Assembly (NCBI GenBank): GCA_038373865.1
Contig: JAXGGA010003444.1
Location: 38,449 to 102,448 of the forward strand
Source of the DNA: Uloborus plumipes
Lineage: Eukaryota > Arthropoda > Arachnida > Araneae > Uloboridae
Direction of reading: 5' to 3'
DNA length: 64,000 nucleotides
Shown: positions 24,641 to 36,550 of the stretch, in pieces
How the letters are laid out: every line of letters starts with the position of its first letter
Numbering within the stretch: position 1 is the first letter of the stretch
Made by a program: the position numbers and the translations under genes
The notes under the pieces: generated by a model
Told to the model about the DNA's origin: nothing
Database searches by the model: none
The model's input: the letters and a program-made list of their open reading frames with translations, nothing else

Positions 24641-24874
24641 CGAAAATTGGATCCGGGCTGTTCATATAGAATTTTTTCTTTCGACCCAGGTAGTACGACA
24701 GTTTAACCACAGATTTCTTTTCCATTGAAAAGAGAAGGTATAAACTGTTGTACCAGACGTATGAAACCTTGAAAAAATCCCCGGCTCCAAAAGGTTCGAG
24801 TGAAAATTTCAACCGCATCCCCTAAACTAGATGAGACTTATGGTACAACATATGTACCACCCGGTTCCTAAAGG
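24641..24874 (-). mobile_element. TTAA-flanked (piggyBac-like) MITE, about 234 bp
   Basis: It is an inverted copy of the element at 56776-57007; both contain the blocks gacccaggtagtacgacagt and cttttccattgaaaagagaa (or complements). The right end ggttcctaaagg is followed by TTAA (24875-24878). The left end is degraded and preceded by ATAA instead of TTAA. No coding capacity. Confidence 0.75.
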
Positions 24875-24908
24875 TTAAAGAAAAAAAAATCTTCCTTATA
24901 TTACGTGT

Positions 24909-25784
24909 ACTGTTAAAACTACAGGTTGTACTGTTGTACAAGGGAACTTTCAGAGTGAAACGTTGTCGCATCAGCGGAGCCCCTTGAAGGGTGCCACTTG
25001 ACTCTCTATGGCACCCTTGGAGTGCCATGGCGCACACATGGGTTAACATGAGCCACCCATAGGGTACCACATGGAGCCAAATGGTATCCTATGGCACCCT
25101 TGAAGGTATCCATGGCGCACCCATGGGGTAACATGAGCCACCCATAGGGTACCACATGGAGCCAAATGGTATCCTATGGCACCCTTGAAGGTATCCATGG
25201 CGCACACATGGGTTAACATGAGCCACCCATAGGGTACCACATGGAGCCAAATGGTATCCTATGGCACCCTTGAAGGTATCCATGGCGCACCCATGGGGTA
25301 ACATGAGCCACCCATAGGGTACCACATGGAGCCAAATGGTATCCTATGGCACCCTTGAAGGTATCCATGGCGCACCCATGGGGTAACATGAGCCACCCAT
25401 AGGGTACCACATGGAGCCAAATGGCACCCTATGGCACCCTTGAAGGTGCCATGCTCACACATGGGGTAACATGAGCCACCCATAGGGTATCACATGGAGC
25501 CAAATGGCACCCTATGGCACCCTTGAAGGTGCCATGGCGCACCCATGGGGTAACATGAGCCACCCATAGGGTATCACATGGAACCAAATGGCACCCTATG
25601 GCACCCTTGAAGGTGCCATGGCGCACCCATGGGGTAACATGAGCCACCCATAGGGTACCACATGGAGCCAAATGGCACCTTCAAGGGTGCCATAGGGAGT
25701 CAAGTGTTACCCTTCAGGGGGTGTCGCTGCTGCTACAACGTTTCATCCTTAAAGGTACCTAGTGTAACCTATAGTTTCAACAGT
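24909..25784. mobile_element. Inverted-repeat element filled with satellite DNA
   Basis: Two imperfect inverted ends of about 110 bp (24909-25020 and 25675-25784) share actgtt-aaact-aggtt, gtgaaacgttgt (tgaaacgttgt), cccttgaagggtg-like and cacttgactc segments. The space between is occupied by an 84/85-bp tandem array. The target duplication is unclear. It looks like a non-autonomous DNA transposon whose interior has expanded into a satellite. Confidence 0.75.
25021..25690. repeat. Satellite array, eight units of 83-85 bp
   Basis: The marker agggta(c/t)cacatggagcc recurs at 25061, 25146, 25231, 25316, 25401, 25484, 25568 and 25652. The first five units are nearly identical at exactly 85 bp; the last three form a slightly diverged subtype (ggcaccc in place of ggtatcc). 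The unit is rich in short palindromes (ccatgg, ggtacc, ggtgcc against ggcacc). The overlapping minus-strand frames of 65-80 codons are satellite read-through, not genes. Confidence 0.95.
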
Positions 25785-26900
25785 GGGTTTTAGTTCAATT
25801 TGTGTAGATTTCACTATTATGAAGAATCACGTGAAGCTATTTTAAAAAACGTTATTTTGAAAGCGTTCTTCGGGGAAATTTATTTACCAGTGAGAATTAC
25901 TCCGTGTTTTATTTTTTTAACTGTGCAATTTCTATAAATACGTTGTGATAACAAATAAAGTTATTTTGTTAACTTCACGTTCTAAATAAAATTTAGTGCA
26001 GCTATTTTTCATCTTTAGATTAGAACAAAAATTAGAAGAAAATCATGAGCTTTTGTACGTGTTTGTTTCGAGCTAATTTATTTAAACTTATCCATACAGC
26101 ACGGTTTGAAAAAAAATGGAAATTTGGGCAGAGTGATTTAAATCATGTTTTAGTGAAACATAAACAGCGTGTATTAAAATTATTTATGAGTGCGCAGCAA
26201 TTAGTAGAAAAAATTCAATAACTTAACCTTTCCTTTTTTAAGATAGGTTTTTTTTCTCTTAGAAGGACAGTATTATACATTTTTGGCACATATTTACTGC
26301 GTGATACTTTCATTGAACTTGGTAAATGAACTTTTAATTAAGGTTCCGGCTCTCAGAAGAAACGCCAAAATGGGTTGTAAAAAATAAAAATGATTTTATT
26401 GAGAATTCATTTGCTATTTGGCAATTTGTTTCATATACAATTTGCACATTATATTGAATTTCACGAAAAGTGCCTCTCAATTATGAAATTGCTTGCAAAT
26501 TAATAATGAGAGGTACATGGATGCATTTTAATTCTCATGGTCGCGAAAGGATTAACATTCAACTAGAGAAGACATTTACCTTATTTACGAAGAACTGCTG
26601 AATGATCTGAAAAGCTTTACCTTCCACCGAATTTCTGTCTAATTAATCTCCATGCAATATTCCTGTACGCTATAAATTATTCAGAGCCATCTCTTCCGGA
26701 ATCAACTTGTGATATATCCCCGAAGTTAATAACAGCGGGAAGGCTTTCTCGAATGAACTGACGATTTTCGGACAAGTTGGATGAACTCCGGCACAAGATA
26801 CAAAACGGCAGACCTCTGACCTTGCCCAATTACACAAAATGCATCCGTTCTCAAACTATCTTACGAAATAAATTATTCACCATGGAACTTTCTCACAGTG
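25785..26900. other. Non-coding stretch
   Basis: Mostly AT-rich. 26640-26870 is a modestly richer block with ctaattaatctcc and taaattattc words. No gene is supported. Confidence 0.4.
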
Positions 26901-26908
26901 CTCATCTG

Positions 26909-27496
26909 CAGGGTTGCCAGACGTCCAGGATTTCAAGGGACTGTCCCGTTTTTTGAAAAACTGTCCCGCATCCCCGGGAGCCTTGATACGGGACGGTATT
27001 AAAGTCCCGCACTCTTGCTGGGGAGAAAAAAAGTGAAACAACAAATTTGAAATAGAGTGATAAAAAAATTGGTTGAATGATGATATTTTTCTGTTCTGAA
27101 ATGTAATCATCTTAGTCTGATGTTCAGCTAAAGCAGAAATCATTGTGACAATCCATTTAACAAAGATGTAGTTCATTGTAAAAGTGGTATAGCTCTTTGT
27201 AAATGACTTTATTGTACCTTATTTTTGGAAAAGGGGGTCAATAGCAGAGACACGCGAACTTTCACAATATTTAGTGTTAAAACTTTTAACACTAATATTC
27301 ATGAAGTAAAATAACTATGCAATGGTAACAAATAAAATTTCTATTCATAAGTTCGTTGTATATTGAGCATGAATACATTTGTGACAAAAGTTTGATGTTA
27401 AAGTCAAGGTTGTAAAAATTCGACGTTTAGACTTCATCTCCCCCCCCCCTCCCGAAGCCTGTCCCGTATTTACAGTTCTTATACCTGGCAACCCTG
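26909..27496. mobile_element. hAT-type non-autonomous element, 588 bp
   Basis: The terminal repeats are cagggttgccag and its exact complement (12 bp). An exact 8-bp duplication CTCATCTG flanks the element (26901-26908 and 27497-27504), which is diagnostic of hAT insertion. Inside, tgtcccgt-type words are repeated near both ends. No transposase frame remains. Confidence 0.93.
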
Positions 27497-27504
27497 CTCA
27501 TCTG

Positions 27505-30500
27505 TATGTTGCGTCGTTTATAACTTCTTGCCTCGAATTTGCGGAAGAAAGAAAGAGAGAGAAGAAAGTGTGGAGCATTCCTCAGCGGGACACCTTTTCA
27601 ATCCTTGTTAGCGGATGATGCAGTGGCACCCAATTCCCGCCTTTTTTTTTGCGGCATCACTTCAATCGAAATGCCAGCGCGTCGTCTTTTATGGCCAATC
27701 TTCCCGCGCGAAGGACTGATTGCGCCCAATAATCACCTGCAGCGCGGGAAAAGAACCTAATCACGTGTACTCTTCCTGATTTATAGGGGCCCTGGGAGAG
27801 TGGAGAGAGAAGTCTTATTGAAAATGTAAGCTTCTGCCGGGTATTGGAGTCTTTGTCTCTCTCCAGGTAGAGTGGGGAAAACCACTGCCAATAGGGAGAT
27901 TGATTAAACTAATTTTGACGAAGCAATTTCCCTCATTGCTTAAAGCAAATGATTTTGTCACTTTGGTCGTCTTTTTATGGCATTTATCTCGTAACGTTGT
28001 TTAGCCGTTCGCAGCCGTTTTTTTTTTTTTGCATGAAATACCGGAAGCTTCGAAAATAAAACATATGACAAGTTTTCCTCACTTAGTTCCCTCCTTTTGT
28101 TTTAATTAATTAATTATTTATTTGAACCACACCAGTTATTACCGTACCTGGCCTGATGACAGGCCCGTCATTTCGAGATTTTTCAGGGGGGGGGGTCAAA
28201 GTGTGCAAACACAATGCAATTTCTTTGGAAAACATCAAAAACCACGCCCACTTATAGGTAGATACACTGATTTCTCAAAGCCAGAGGGGGCAATTGCTCC
28301 GCCCTGACGTGTCTGCCCGGTGAAGGTTTTACCGGATATAGTGACTGGGAGGAAAAGAAAAATTAATGAACGACCAAGCGCCCGCTGGGAAACGTATAGT
28401 AAATTACTGAGCATTACTTTACATGAAAAAATATACAAATATTTAAAAAAGTTTTAATTTTTACGAAAACATTTTTAAAAAAAAAATGAAAAATAAGCAG
28501 GTGAAAATGAGTGAAATATGCTGGAAGAGACTGAAATGGTTAAAAATGAATTATGTAGCAGGCACTAATGTTTCTTTTGAAGTTGTTAGGCGTTTGTTTT
28601 AATTATCATTGTATTATGTTTCGTTATTGAAAGTTTAGACTGTTGTAAAAATATTTTCTTATATAGCATTTCATAAAACAAAATTTCTACGCCACCAATC
28701 CTTCAAAAGCCTCAAAGAAAGAAACGGAACAAAAATACTACTAGCGCATAATAGATAGGTCCCAACAACATATTTCTACAAGCTATTACTAGTCTCTGTG
28801 AGTTGAGTAGCCTGGAATCTTATTAATATTAAAGCAAACAATGTGCGCCTATTTCCTTCTTTTGTGTTAATACTTTATCATTTTATTTGTCGTAACACAT
28901 ACCTACTTGTTATTAACAATAAACAGTATTGTTCGTGAATTCTACGACAATGCATCCGTTTCGTCGAATCATTATTAAAAAATCGTACCATGTGATACAT
29001 TTATTACAGTACTTACTTGAAATAAAATTTTAATGGATTGTTTCTTTTTTCTTTTCTTTCTTCTTCTTTTTTTATATGCATTTTCAAATTCTAATTACCA
29101 AACTAGGAAATTTACTTGGAACCAGATTTTGCTTTGGATTGAAGTTAGAAGTGTTTTATTTCCCTAGACAAACCTTGCAAGAATTTAATCAGGGAGTAAA
29201 TATTGAGTTCAATTTTTAATTAATGCTTGCCAGGTACTTTAAAAACAGTTGCTTTATACAAAGCGAGTAAAAGAAGAAAGAGGTCTTAGCTGGCATGGAG
29301 AATAGAGTTCATGGATTATCTGCAATACATTAACTCATAAAAATTACATACGTTTCTTCTTTTTCGCCTGTTGATAGTTGCATGAATTTTAACCGTAAAT
29401 ATTGAGGTTTTTAAAGACTATTTTTATCAGCAACCAGAACGTTGACTGCAAGTATTTAATGTGTGAAAGTTGTAATTTATTTTTTATCAACAGAAATCTT
29501 CAGTTTTTCGTTTTTTTACCCCTGCATAAAGGGAAGAATGGAAAGACATTGTATGAGTGTGAGTGTTAAGTATAAGGTGGCACGGCATTACCCAACTGGT
29601 AATTTTGCAAATAGTGCTATAAGTGGAAAACAGTTTAATGTTAAAAACTTGGAAAGAATTTTGAGCTCCGATAGCGAGAATATTTTTTGAAAAACTTAAA
29701 ATTACATAACTTTTTCTGAAGAAAGTAAACATTACACTTTAATTATATAAAATATTGTCAAGTTATATACTGTACAAGTTGTATACTGTATACATGATAT
29801 ACTCATCATTGGTCTTTTAAAATGTATGGTTTTATTCATTTATTTACTTTTCAGTCAAAAGAGGTTTTTGAGACTTAACTTTCCACTAGTATGTCAGTAG
29901 CATTTATTGCATAAATTTGACGTATAATAGTTTGAAAAGTAGAACCTTGATGTTCACTTTCGAAGTGTAAAGTATTCTTCTTGTCCAAGAAACTTTCTTT
30001 AACGATCTGTCTTAAACTTATAGAGCCTTCAAAAAGTGCCATCAAATTCAGTTCTTCGGTTAAAAACTGTTTTGTGAGTTCCCATTTTTTTAAAAAACCG
30101 AACAGCAATTCTCTTCGCTTCACTTCGCTTGTCGTCGAGGGAAATTCTTACATTGCACTTTTTTTCTCTCCCTTCTCACGCCAAGGGTGATGGCTAAGAT
30201 ATGACTCCGATTCGGTATTTGGATTGAATTGCTAGCTTTTACGAGGCGATCAAACGGCTCGGGGAAGGGGCGAGATCTCCCAAAACAATCCTCCGTCCAG
30301 CCTCAACGCATCTATACAAGAAGTGGTCAGGGGCGAACAAAAAGAAAAAAAAAAGGAAAAACAAAACAAGAGTGGTGGCAATGGGATAGGCGGCATTACG
30401 CCATCCGGCCGATTGAAATTGCTGGTTTTTTGCCATCCCTGGTGGAATTCATAGGACATGCATCGACTTGAAGCGGATATAAAATTGATGGATTGGCTCC

Positions 30501-30611
30501 AGAAAACGATCTCTTCCCAACCTCTTTTCTGTCCTTTTTTTTTTCCTTCTTGTGGGGGTGTAGTTTAGATGTTAGGCTGCACCTGAAAACGGATTTCGAC
30601 ATCCATTAAAG
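27505..30611. other. Non-coding stretch with two higher-GC blocks and a possible repeat relic
   Basis: 27505-27860 and 30120-30611 are richer in GC and low in repeats, candidates for regulatory DNA. 28140-28310 (caggcccgtcatttcgag, a G run, and ggcaattgctccgccctg) looks like a relic of an interspersed DNA element, but I could not match target duplications. The remainder is AT-rich. Frames of 60-82 codons show no domain. Confidence 0.35.
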
Positions 30612-31380
30612 AAAGGGGCTCCGGAATGGTTGATAGGTGGGGTCAGGAGGATTGACCACCGGGGATCTGTTACCTTCTCGTAAAAATGAAGTAATGGGTT
30701 GAGGAGAAGAAGGAAAAGGGATTTGGCGTTTATTTTTGTCAGGTTTTCTGGAAATGGCCGCCGGTTTTAAGTTTATCGGGAGGGATTTTTTATTGTGCTG
30801 TTGGGATGTATTCCATGTGGTTGGAATTGTTTAAATTTCACGAATGATAGCAGAAAATATTTTAGCATTTTCTTAATGATGACACTGTTAGTTTAACTTT
30901 GCTATTTTAAAATTCAATGGTAACGTTTCTACTGCGCCGTTTTATTTATTAGGACAGTAGTTTGAAACAAATCCTTAATCAATAGTTTCTTTGACGAAAT
31001 ATTCAGCTAGACGAGGCATATTCTAAGCGTCATAATTTTCATTGTTTTTTTTAGAAATTGCTTAATGGGGCTCCGGAATGGTTGATAGGTGGGGTCAGGA
31101 GGATTGACCACCGGGGATCTGTTACCTTCTTGTAAAAATGAAGTATTGGGTTGAGGAGAAGAAGGGAAAGAGATTTTGCGGTTATTTTTGTCAGGTTTTC
31201 TGGAAATGGCCGCCGGTTTTAAGTTTATCGGGAGGGATTTTTTATTGTTCTACAGGAATGTATTCCATGTGGTTGGAATTGGTTAGAATTTGAGTATGAT
31301 AACGCAAAGTGTTTAAACATTTTATGCGAGTGGTATGGCGTTTTTGATGCACCGTTTATTTATCAAGACAGTAGTTTAGC
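30612..31380. repeat. Two-copy tandem duplication, period about 456 bp
   Basis: 30612-30830 recurs at 31068-31282 with high similarity (shared: ggggctccggaatggttgat, ggccgccggttttaagttta). The copies then diverge but meet again at tttattta-t-agacagtagttt (about 30943 and 31358). The duplicated core is one of the higher-GC blocks, so a non-repeat segment was copied locally. Confidence 0.85.
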
Positions 31381-31392
31381 CCCTTCTCTGTT

Positions 31393-31690
31393 CAGGGGCG
31401 CACCGAACTAAAATTTTTGGGAGGGGAAAATATTATCAGTTTGCCGAATGAAGCTCCAATTTTACCGAATGATAAAATACAAGCATGTTCACATGTCGTA
31501 CATGCATAACATTTAGTGAGAAAAAACACTAGGCACCTTTTGAAAAACAATTTTAAAATCTAAAGCGAACAAATGATTTCAATGTTACAATATTGTCTTC
31601 GAATTGCCGAATCGTCAGCGACATGTGCCGAATACGGAAATTGTTGGGATGTCACAGTGATCTCCCGTGACCTCCCATCGGGCGCTCCTG
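31393..31690. mobile_element. hAT-type MITE, 298 bp
   Basis: The ends are caggggcgcacc and the complement of caggagcgccc. A perfect 8-bp duplication TCTCTGTT flanks the element (31385-31392, 31691-31698). No coding capacity. Confidence 0.85.
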
Positions 31691-31698
31691 TCTCTGTT

Positions 31699-33060
31699 TC
31701 GGGCCTTTACTGATTAGCCCGTATGACCATACAGGCAATCTGATTTCTATTACGCAATTTCGCTTCCACTGTTTCTCAACTCTTTTCTAGTTTAACTAGG
31801 AAAATATTCGTATGAATGGTGACAGGTGTCTAGTAAAGATAGTGTGCACTCTATTGTGTTTCTATTCTGATTGTCTGGTAAATGTAAAATGAGCAAAAAA
31901 TGCTGTAAAATAAGGTGACATTTTTCGGATCGAATTCTGGAAAAGACTGAAACTGTTGAAGTGTTAAAGCAACTCTCTGCCAATAGTTTATGTGTTCAGA
32001 TAGATAGGACATTTTGAAAACTAATAATTGTTCATTTAGTAACTGCCTAATGGGTTTTCACTTTACCGCTCCAATTTTTTTAATAGTAATTTAAATAAAG
32101 CAATTAGACAGTATTTTCTGTGACAATATACAGCAAGATAGACAGACATGTTAGGAATACTTATATAATTTATTTGTTAGTTTAGTAATTGTACAATGGA
32201 TTTGCAGACTTATAAAAAATACAATTAACACTCTCACTTTTGGTACTGTGATTATTATAATTATTTTTATTATTATTTGGAAGCACTAAAGGTGTTTTGA
32301 AGAATGGTTGTCTTAATAACGCACCGACGTTGACAAAACCCATATATATATATATATATAAAAAAATTTGTGAACATAAAATTTCATTTTCGTTACTTTT
32401 ACGTCCACTTTTAAAGAATTTTGCCATTACATTGACGAAACATAGCATAAATATTCTTCATAATTCAATAATGAGTCTTGTATGTTTTTTTTTCTCAAAT
32501 ATGTTTAAGTAGTAACTTTTTAATTAGTATTCTTCAACCAATAACCATTAATAAAACTTTATTAAACGCAACTTAAAAATTGTTCTGTTTCTAGAAAAGG
32601 AAGAAAATGTTTTTCCTTGTGCGATACATAATTTTTTTTCTTGACAAATTTTCCATTTCCGAGTGAATCCTTAAAAAATAATGAATTTTGTTTGTTATCA
32701 TTTAAAATATCCAAAATGTGCCTTTGTTATTGTAGAATTGAATCACTGCACCTATGATTTGTATACTTCATTTCAGCTCAGTTCAACTATTTTCCAAAGT
32801 ATCTTAGTCGAGTTAAAAAGAAATCCACCGTTTTAATCTCTAAAATTTATTCTGCTAATTCCTCGCTGCTTTAAAAGCTTGAGAGTTTCGCAAAAAAAAT
32901 TATTAAAATTACACGTGACTTAATGCAACTTTACATCCGAAAAAAAAAGGATATGCTAACAGTTTCCGCTTCAGTTCTTCCTAATTTTTCTTTTTAAATA
33001 CCGCCATTTTCTTTTTTTCTCTCTCTCTTTTCGTCTTTCGGCAAAACTAAACCATTTCTG
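31699..33060. other. Intergenic or intronic DNA with no gene
   Basis: AT-rich, with a short TA microsatellite at about 32341-32360. No supported gene. Confidence 0.45.
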
Positions 33061-33064
33061 CAAG

Positions 33065-33180
33065 TGAAGAAATTAATTAAATTACATCAGTAGAGATGCG
33101 AGTTTTATTTTACCTACCGGTGTCTCCTCGTGTAATAATTAATTTATTAAATAATTAATTACGAGCAACTGACATCGTTT
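33065..33180. promoter_or_regulatory. Cluster of TAATTA homeodomain-type motifs in a partial palindrome
   Basis: Several TAATTA/ATTAAT cores lie close together (33071-33080, 33136-33165). The segment from cctcgtgtaataattaat to attaattacgag forms an imperfect inverted repeat. This is the typical core of homeodomain binding sites, but in AT-rich DNA such words also arise by chance. Confidence 0.3.
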
Positions 33181-33765
33181 GTTTTATGCTGATGGCGGTT
33201 TTCTTCACTTCTCATCACTGTTATTGTTGTTCGTTGCTCGCAGGTTTTTTTTTTTTTTCTTTTTCTTTTTCGTGTCTTGTGGCGTAAATGTGTCTAAAGC
33301 CATGAATTAATGAGACACTCGTGTGCTGTCACAAACAGGCTGCTGCAAAGTTGAAGAAATTAAACTTCTTTTTCTATCTCATTTCATTCCGTTTAGTGCG
33401 GATGACGGTTTTTAGTTAGCCAATTAGATCCGGGAATTTTATGGCATGATACTCGTCGTTTCTTTCAAACGAATGAGCTTAACACTGGTTAATTCTATGA
33501 AAATTCGGTTGGAAATAAATTAATTCCTCATAGTTTTTGTAGATATTGTCATAACTATTGTTCTTTAAATTATGTAATTTTTACCATACAGTTTTTCCGT
33601 GCTAAAGTTCATTAAGTTCAAAAATTCTGTCTAAAATAAATGTATCTCTTACACGATCTAGACCAAAATGAATGCTACTAGCAGTAAGCAATCGTAATTT
33701 TTATTAAACGTTATGTTCGCGATCTTAATTAAAAAAAAAAAAAAAACTCTTTATGTTTTATATAT
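33181..33765. other. Non-coding stretch
   Basis: 33180-33480 has moderate GC and low repetition, and adjoins the TAATTA cluster; the rest is AT-rich. No gene is seen. Confidence 0.35.
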
Positions 33766-33960
33766 GCAGAGTAAATAATCTCAATCTGTATCTAATGTAA
33801 CGTTCACGCTATATTGATTTTTAAAAACCCATCTATTTGTATTAAATAATTTCAATCTGTATGCAATGTAACTTTCACACACACTTTATATATACAAAGA
33901 AGAATCGCAATTGGCAGTATTAAATTTCTCAATCTCTCCCAATTATAACCTTCACTTGAT
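33766..33960. repeat. Degenerate tandem repeat, about 70-78-bp period, three units
   Basis: Related segments begin near 33772, 33841 and 33919 (taaataatctcaatctgtat, taaataatttcaatctgtat, taaatttctcaatctctccc), each followed by an aatgtaac-tttcac-like stretch. Strongly diverged. Confidence 0.5.
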
Positions 33961-35995
33961 ATTAAGTAGAAAAAAGTTATTAGCAGCAAACAACCTTAAC
34001 GTATTGAAATAGAATCCATTTAACAAATTTCCACAGCTTGACTCAATTGTAGAATCACGTATAAACTAGCGCCAACTCCAGTCCATAAAGAACTCTTACT
34101 TTCGAAGAGTGTTGGTTAAAGAATTTTCTCTTGTAGCTCCAAAATATTTTCGTAATAAACTTATGAAAAATAATGACTTGAAATATAAGCAAAAAGAGGC
34201 TCGTTTCAAAATGTAATTACGAACGTGCATCGATATGAGTTAAGAGAAAGTAATAAACAATAGAACGTGAAAGGGAACAAAATGTATTCGTTGAAAACAG
34301 ATTATGCTTCTTTAAAGATATTTCATATTTCTAGCACACGGTTTTCAAATATTGGGTTTGCATTGTTTGCTGATGACTTTTTGTGGTACACTTAATAAAA
34401 GATAAACATTAAGCAATTCATTTAAGATGATGAAATGTAAACTTATTGGAATTATTTCCTGTTACAATGAAATGATAACTTTTAAATATTTTGATTGTTT
34501 CGCGTAACAAAGATTACGTAGTATCTTAGTTCGCTAGTTGCGGATTTTCCCATTTATTTTTTGACGACCCAGATCAAGGCATATGAATATTATGTTTTTC
34601 TGTTTTTGATTAACTTAGAAATTACGATAGCGAAACAATAAAATTTTTAATAAGTGTAGCTTTTATTTTAGAAAACAAAATTGTATATTCGAAGTATTGA
34701 AAAATCTATTAGCAATGTTCCATTGTATTTCAGTTTTTGCTTTTTCATAAGAATATGCTATGTCTAAGATTAATAGTTCACTAGTTAGGCACAAACTCAG
34801 GAGAACACTCCAGTGTGAATATATGTAAGGACAAGACACTCTTTAGTATTTCCCATTACAAATTAAACTTAATTTTTCTTAATAACCACCTTGTAGTTGG
34901 TATAATTTTTTTTATTATAACAATGATTATTTACAATCAGTGACTGGCCTTTGTTTCTCCAAAAAATAAGTTATGCATTCAGACTACACTTTTTGCAGGT
35001 GCAGGAAAGAATAGTGGGGTGTACTTTCTTTTCTTTTCTTTTTGTTTGTTCGAGTTTAGTTTAATATGTCAACATTGAGTGTTTATAGAGTAGAATTTGT
35101 TGTTCTAGGCCAGAAAGAAGAAGGATAAAAGCGAAAAATTACTCAAAAGTTTACTGTGCAAAAAATACAGATTTTTGAACTTTCAAACGAAATTTTCTTT
35201 AACACTGGAAGTAGTGACATTTCTCCTTTCTTCCCTATGCTCTTCATTTATTTATTTTTTAATTTTGACGCATCGTTCACTAAATGTTACTAAAATTGCC
35301 TTTTAGTGTAAATAGCGACTGTTAAATGATGATTTTAGAATGAATTGTTTCCTTTTGTTACTAATAGTAAACTGGAAATTTTTTTCTTTCTTTTCAAAGG
35401 AACTACAAAGAAATATTTTTGAAATATAGTCTAAAGTCTAAATTGTTGTTTATACTCTGCTAAATTAGATGTTATTCCTTGTACCTGATTGTATCAGTGT
35501 TATTAAATTTTTCCTGGATTTCAAAATACCTATATGCTTCTGTCTCATTTGTCGAGAACTAAGGAATGTCATATGCATGAACAAGTGCTCTGAGATAAGG
35601 TTAAAGTCCTTGAAGAGGAAAAAAGTTATTGTGTCCTTCGAATCTATGTTTGACAACCCTTTCGTTTAGCAAACAAAACAGTGCAAATTGTTCATAAGTG
35701 CAAAGTAGTTTTTTTTTTTTTTTTTTGAATATTTTACGATATGATAATACATTTATTATCTCTCGTATTGGCAAAACTTACAGCTCATATAAAAAAGCAC
35801 AAGTGATAAATGATTGGGTACAAGATGCATGTTGAAAATTATAACTTATTTTTCATTCCAATTGAACTCAATTCATAACTAAACAACCTATCTATCATTA
35901 CTGATACAAAATATAACTTATAAATTACTTATTTTGCTTTTTATGAGAGGTAACTGAAACGTTTCAGCTTAAAAAAGAGCAACATTTTGCCATAC
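33961..35995. other. Intergenic or intronic DNA with no gene
   Basis: AT-rich, with a T run at about 35708-35726. Frames of 63 and 66 codons at 35465-35669 lie on opposite strands over the same bases and show no domain. If the exon call at 35996-36135 is right, this is the downstream intron. Confidence 0.4.
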
Positions 35996-36135
35996 CTCCA
36001 TGAATAACTGATAATTTTAGCATCTGGACCCATCTCACGTCTGCGTCGCATATATTGTCGCACACCCTCAGCTAGATGAATGTCATGGATTCTCGTAAAA
36101 TCCCGACTTTTGAATCCTGCTATTAGCACGAACTT
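35996..36135 (-). CDS. Candidate internal exon of an unrecognised protein gene
   Basis: Read on the minus strand, a pyrimidine-rich stretch (about 36150-36165) is followed by caag and cag, then an open frame, then a donor-like GGAG|GTATGG at the low end. A 140-nt exon between these sites would be open throughout, starting in frame at AAG and ending two bases into a codon. It would include DFTRIHDIHLAEG and MGPDAKIISYSWR. The amino-acid mix is charged and varied, with little of the F/I/K/L low-complexity bias of the chance frames elsewhere in the window. I do not recognise the protein family, and no partner exon was identified in the window. An alternative acceptor at tgctaatagcag would shorten it to 35996-36116. 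It could also be a fragment of an old mobile-element or processed gene. Confidence 0.4.
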
Positions 36136-36550
36136 CTGCTTGACACGTCGCGAGAAAGAAAAGAATTGGTATTTATGAGTGTTTCCCGGATAACCCCCCG
36201 CCGCTCAGGAATGTTTCTTATTTGCACTTTCTTCATCTTACGTGTCTCCAACGTGATAATATTTAATACATTTCGTCGTTAAGAGACCTGTTATTACCTA
36301 CGCAGTGTTATATGAAATATTAATAAAAATTAGAGGTTAATGTAATGATTTGAAAATTTCTTTTGGGCTTTCTTTGTATATACCTACATAAGACACTATC
36401 AAAGATGGAAATCTGTTGAGATTCCCCGGTGAATGTCTACTCTCATTTGGAAAAATACATCGGTGAAAGCCCGAGTGTTTTGTTGTATTTTATGCATTCA
36501 CCGGTGAATGTTGTCATTCCATATTTTCGTCATGTCTAACATTTATGAGA

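Noticed and set aside
25043..25671. Six overlapping minus-strand open frames of 65-80 codons with repeated VPYGWLML and WVAHVTP segments
   Set aside because: They are the 85-bp satellite read in rotating frames; the unit length is not a multiple of three and the frame changes each copy.
28160..28306. hAT-type element between caggcccg and gccctg
   Set aside because: Terminal similarity is only four or five bases and the flanking octamers do not match.
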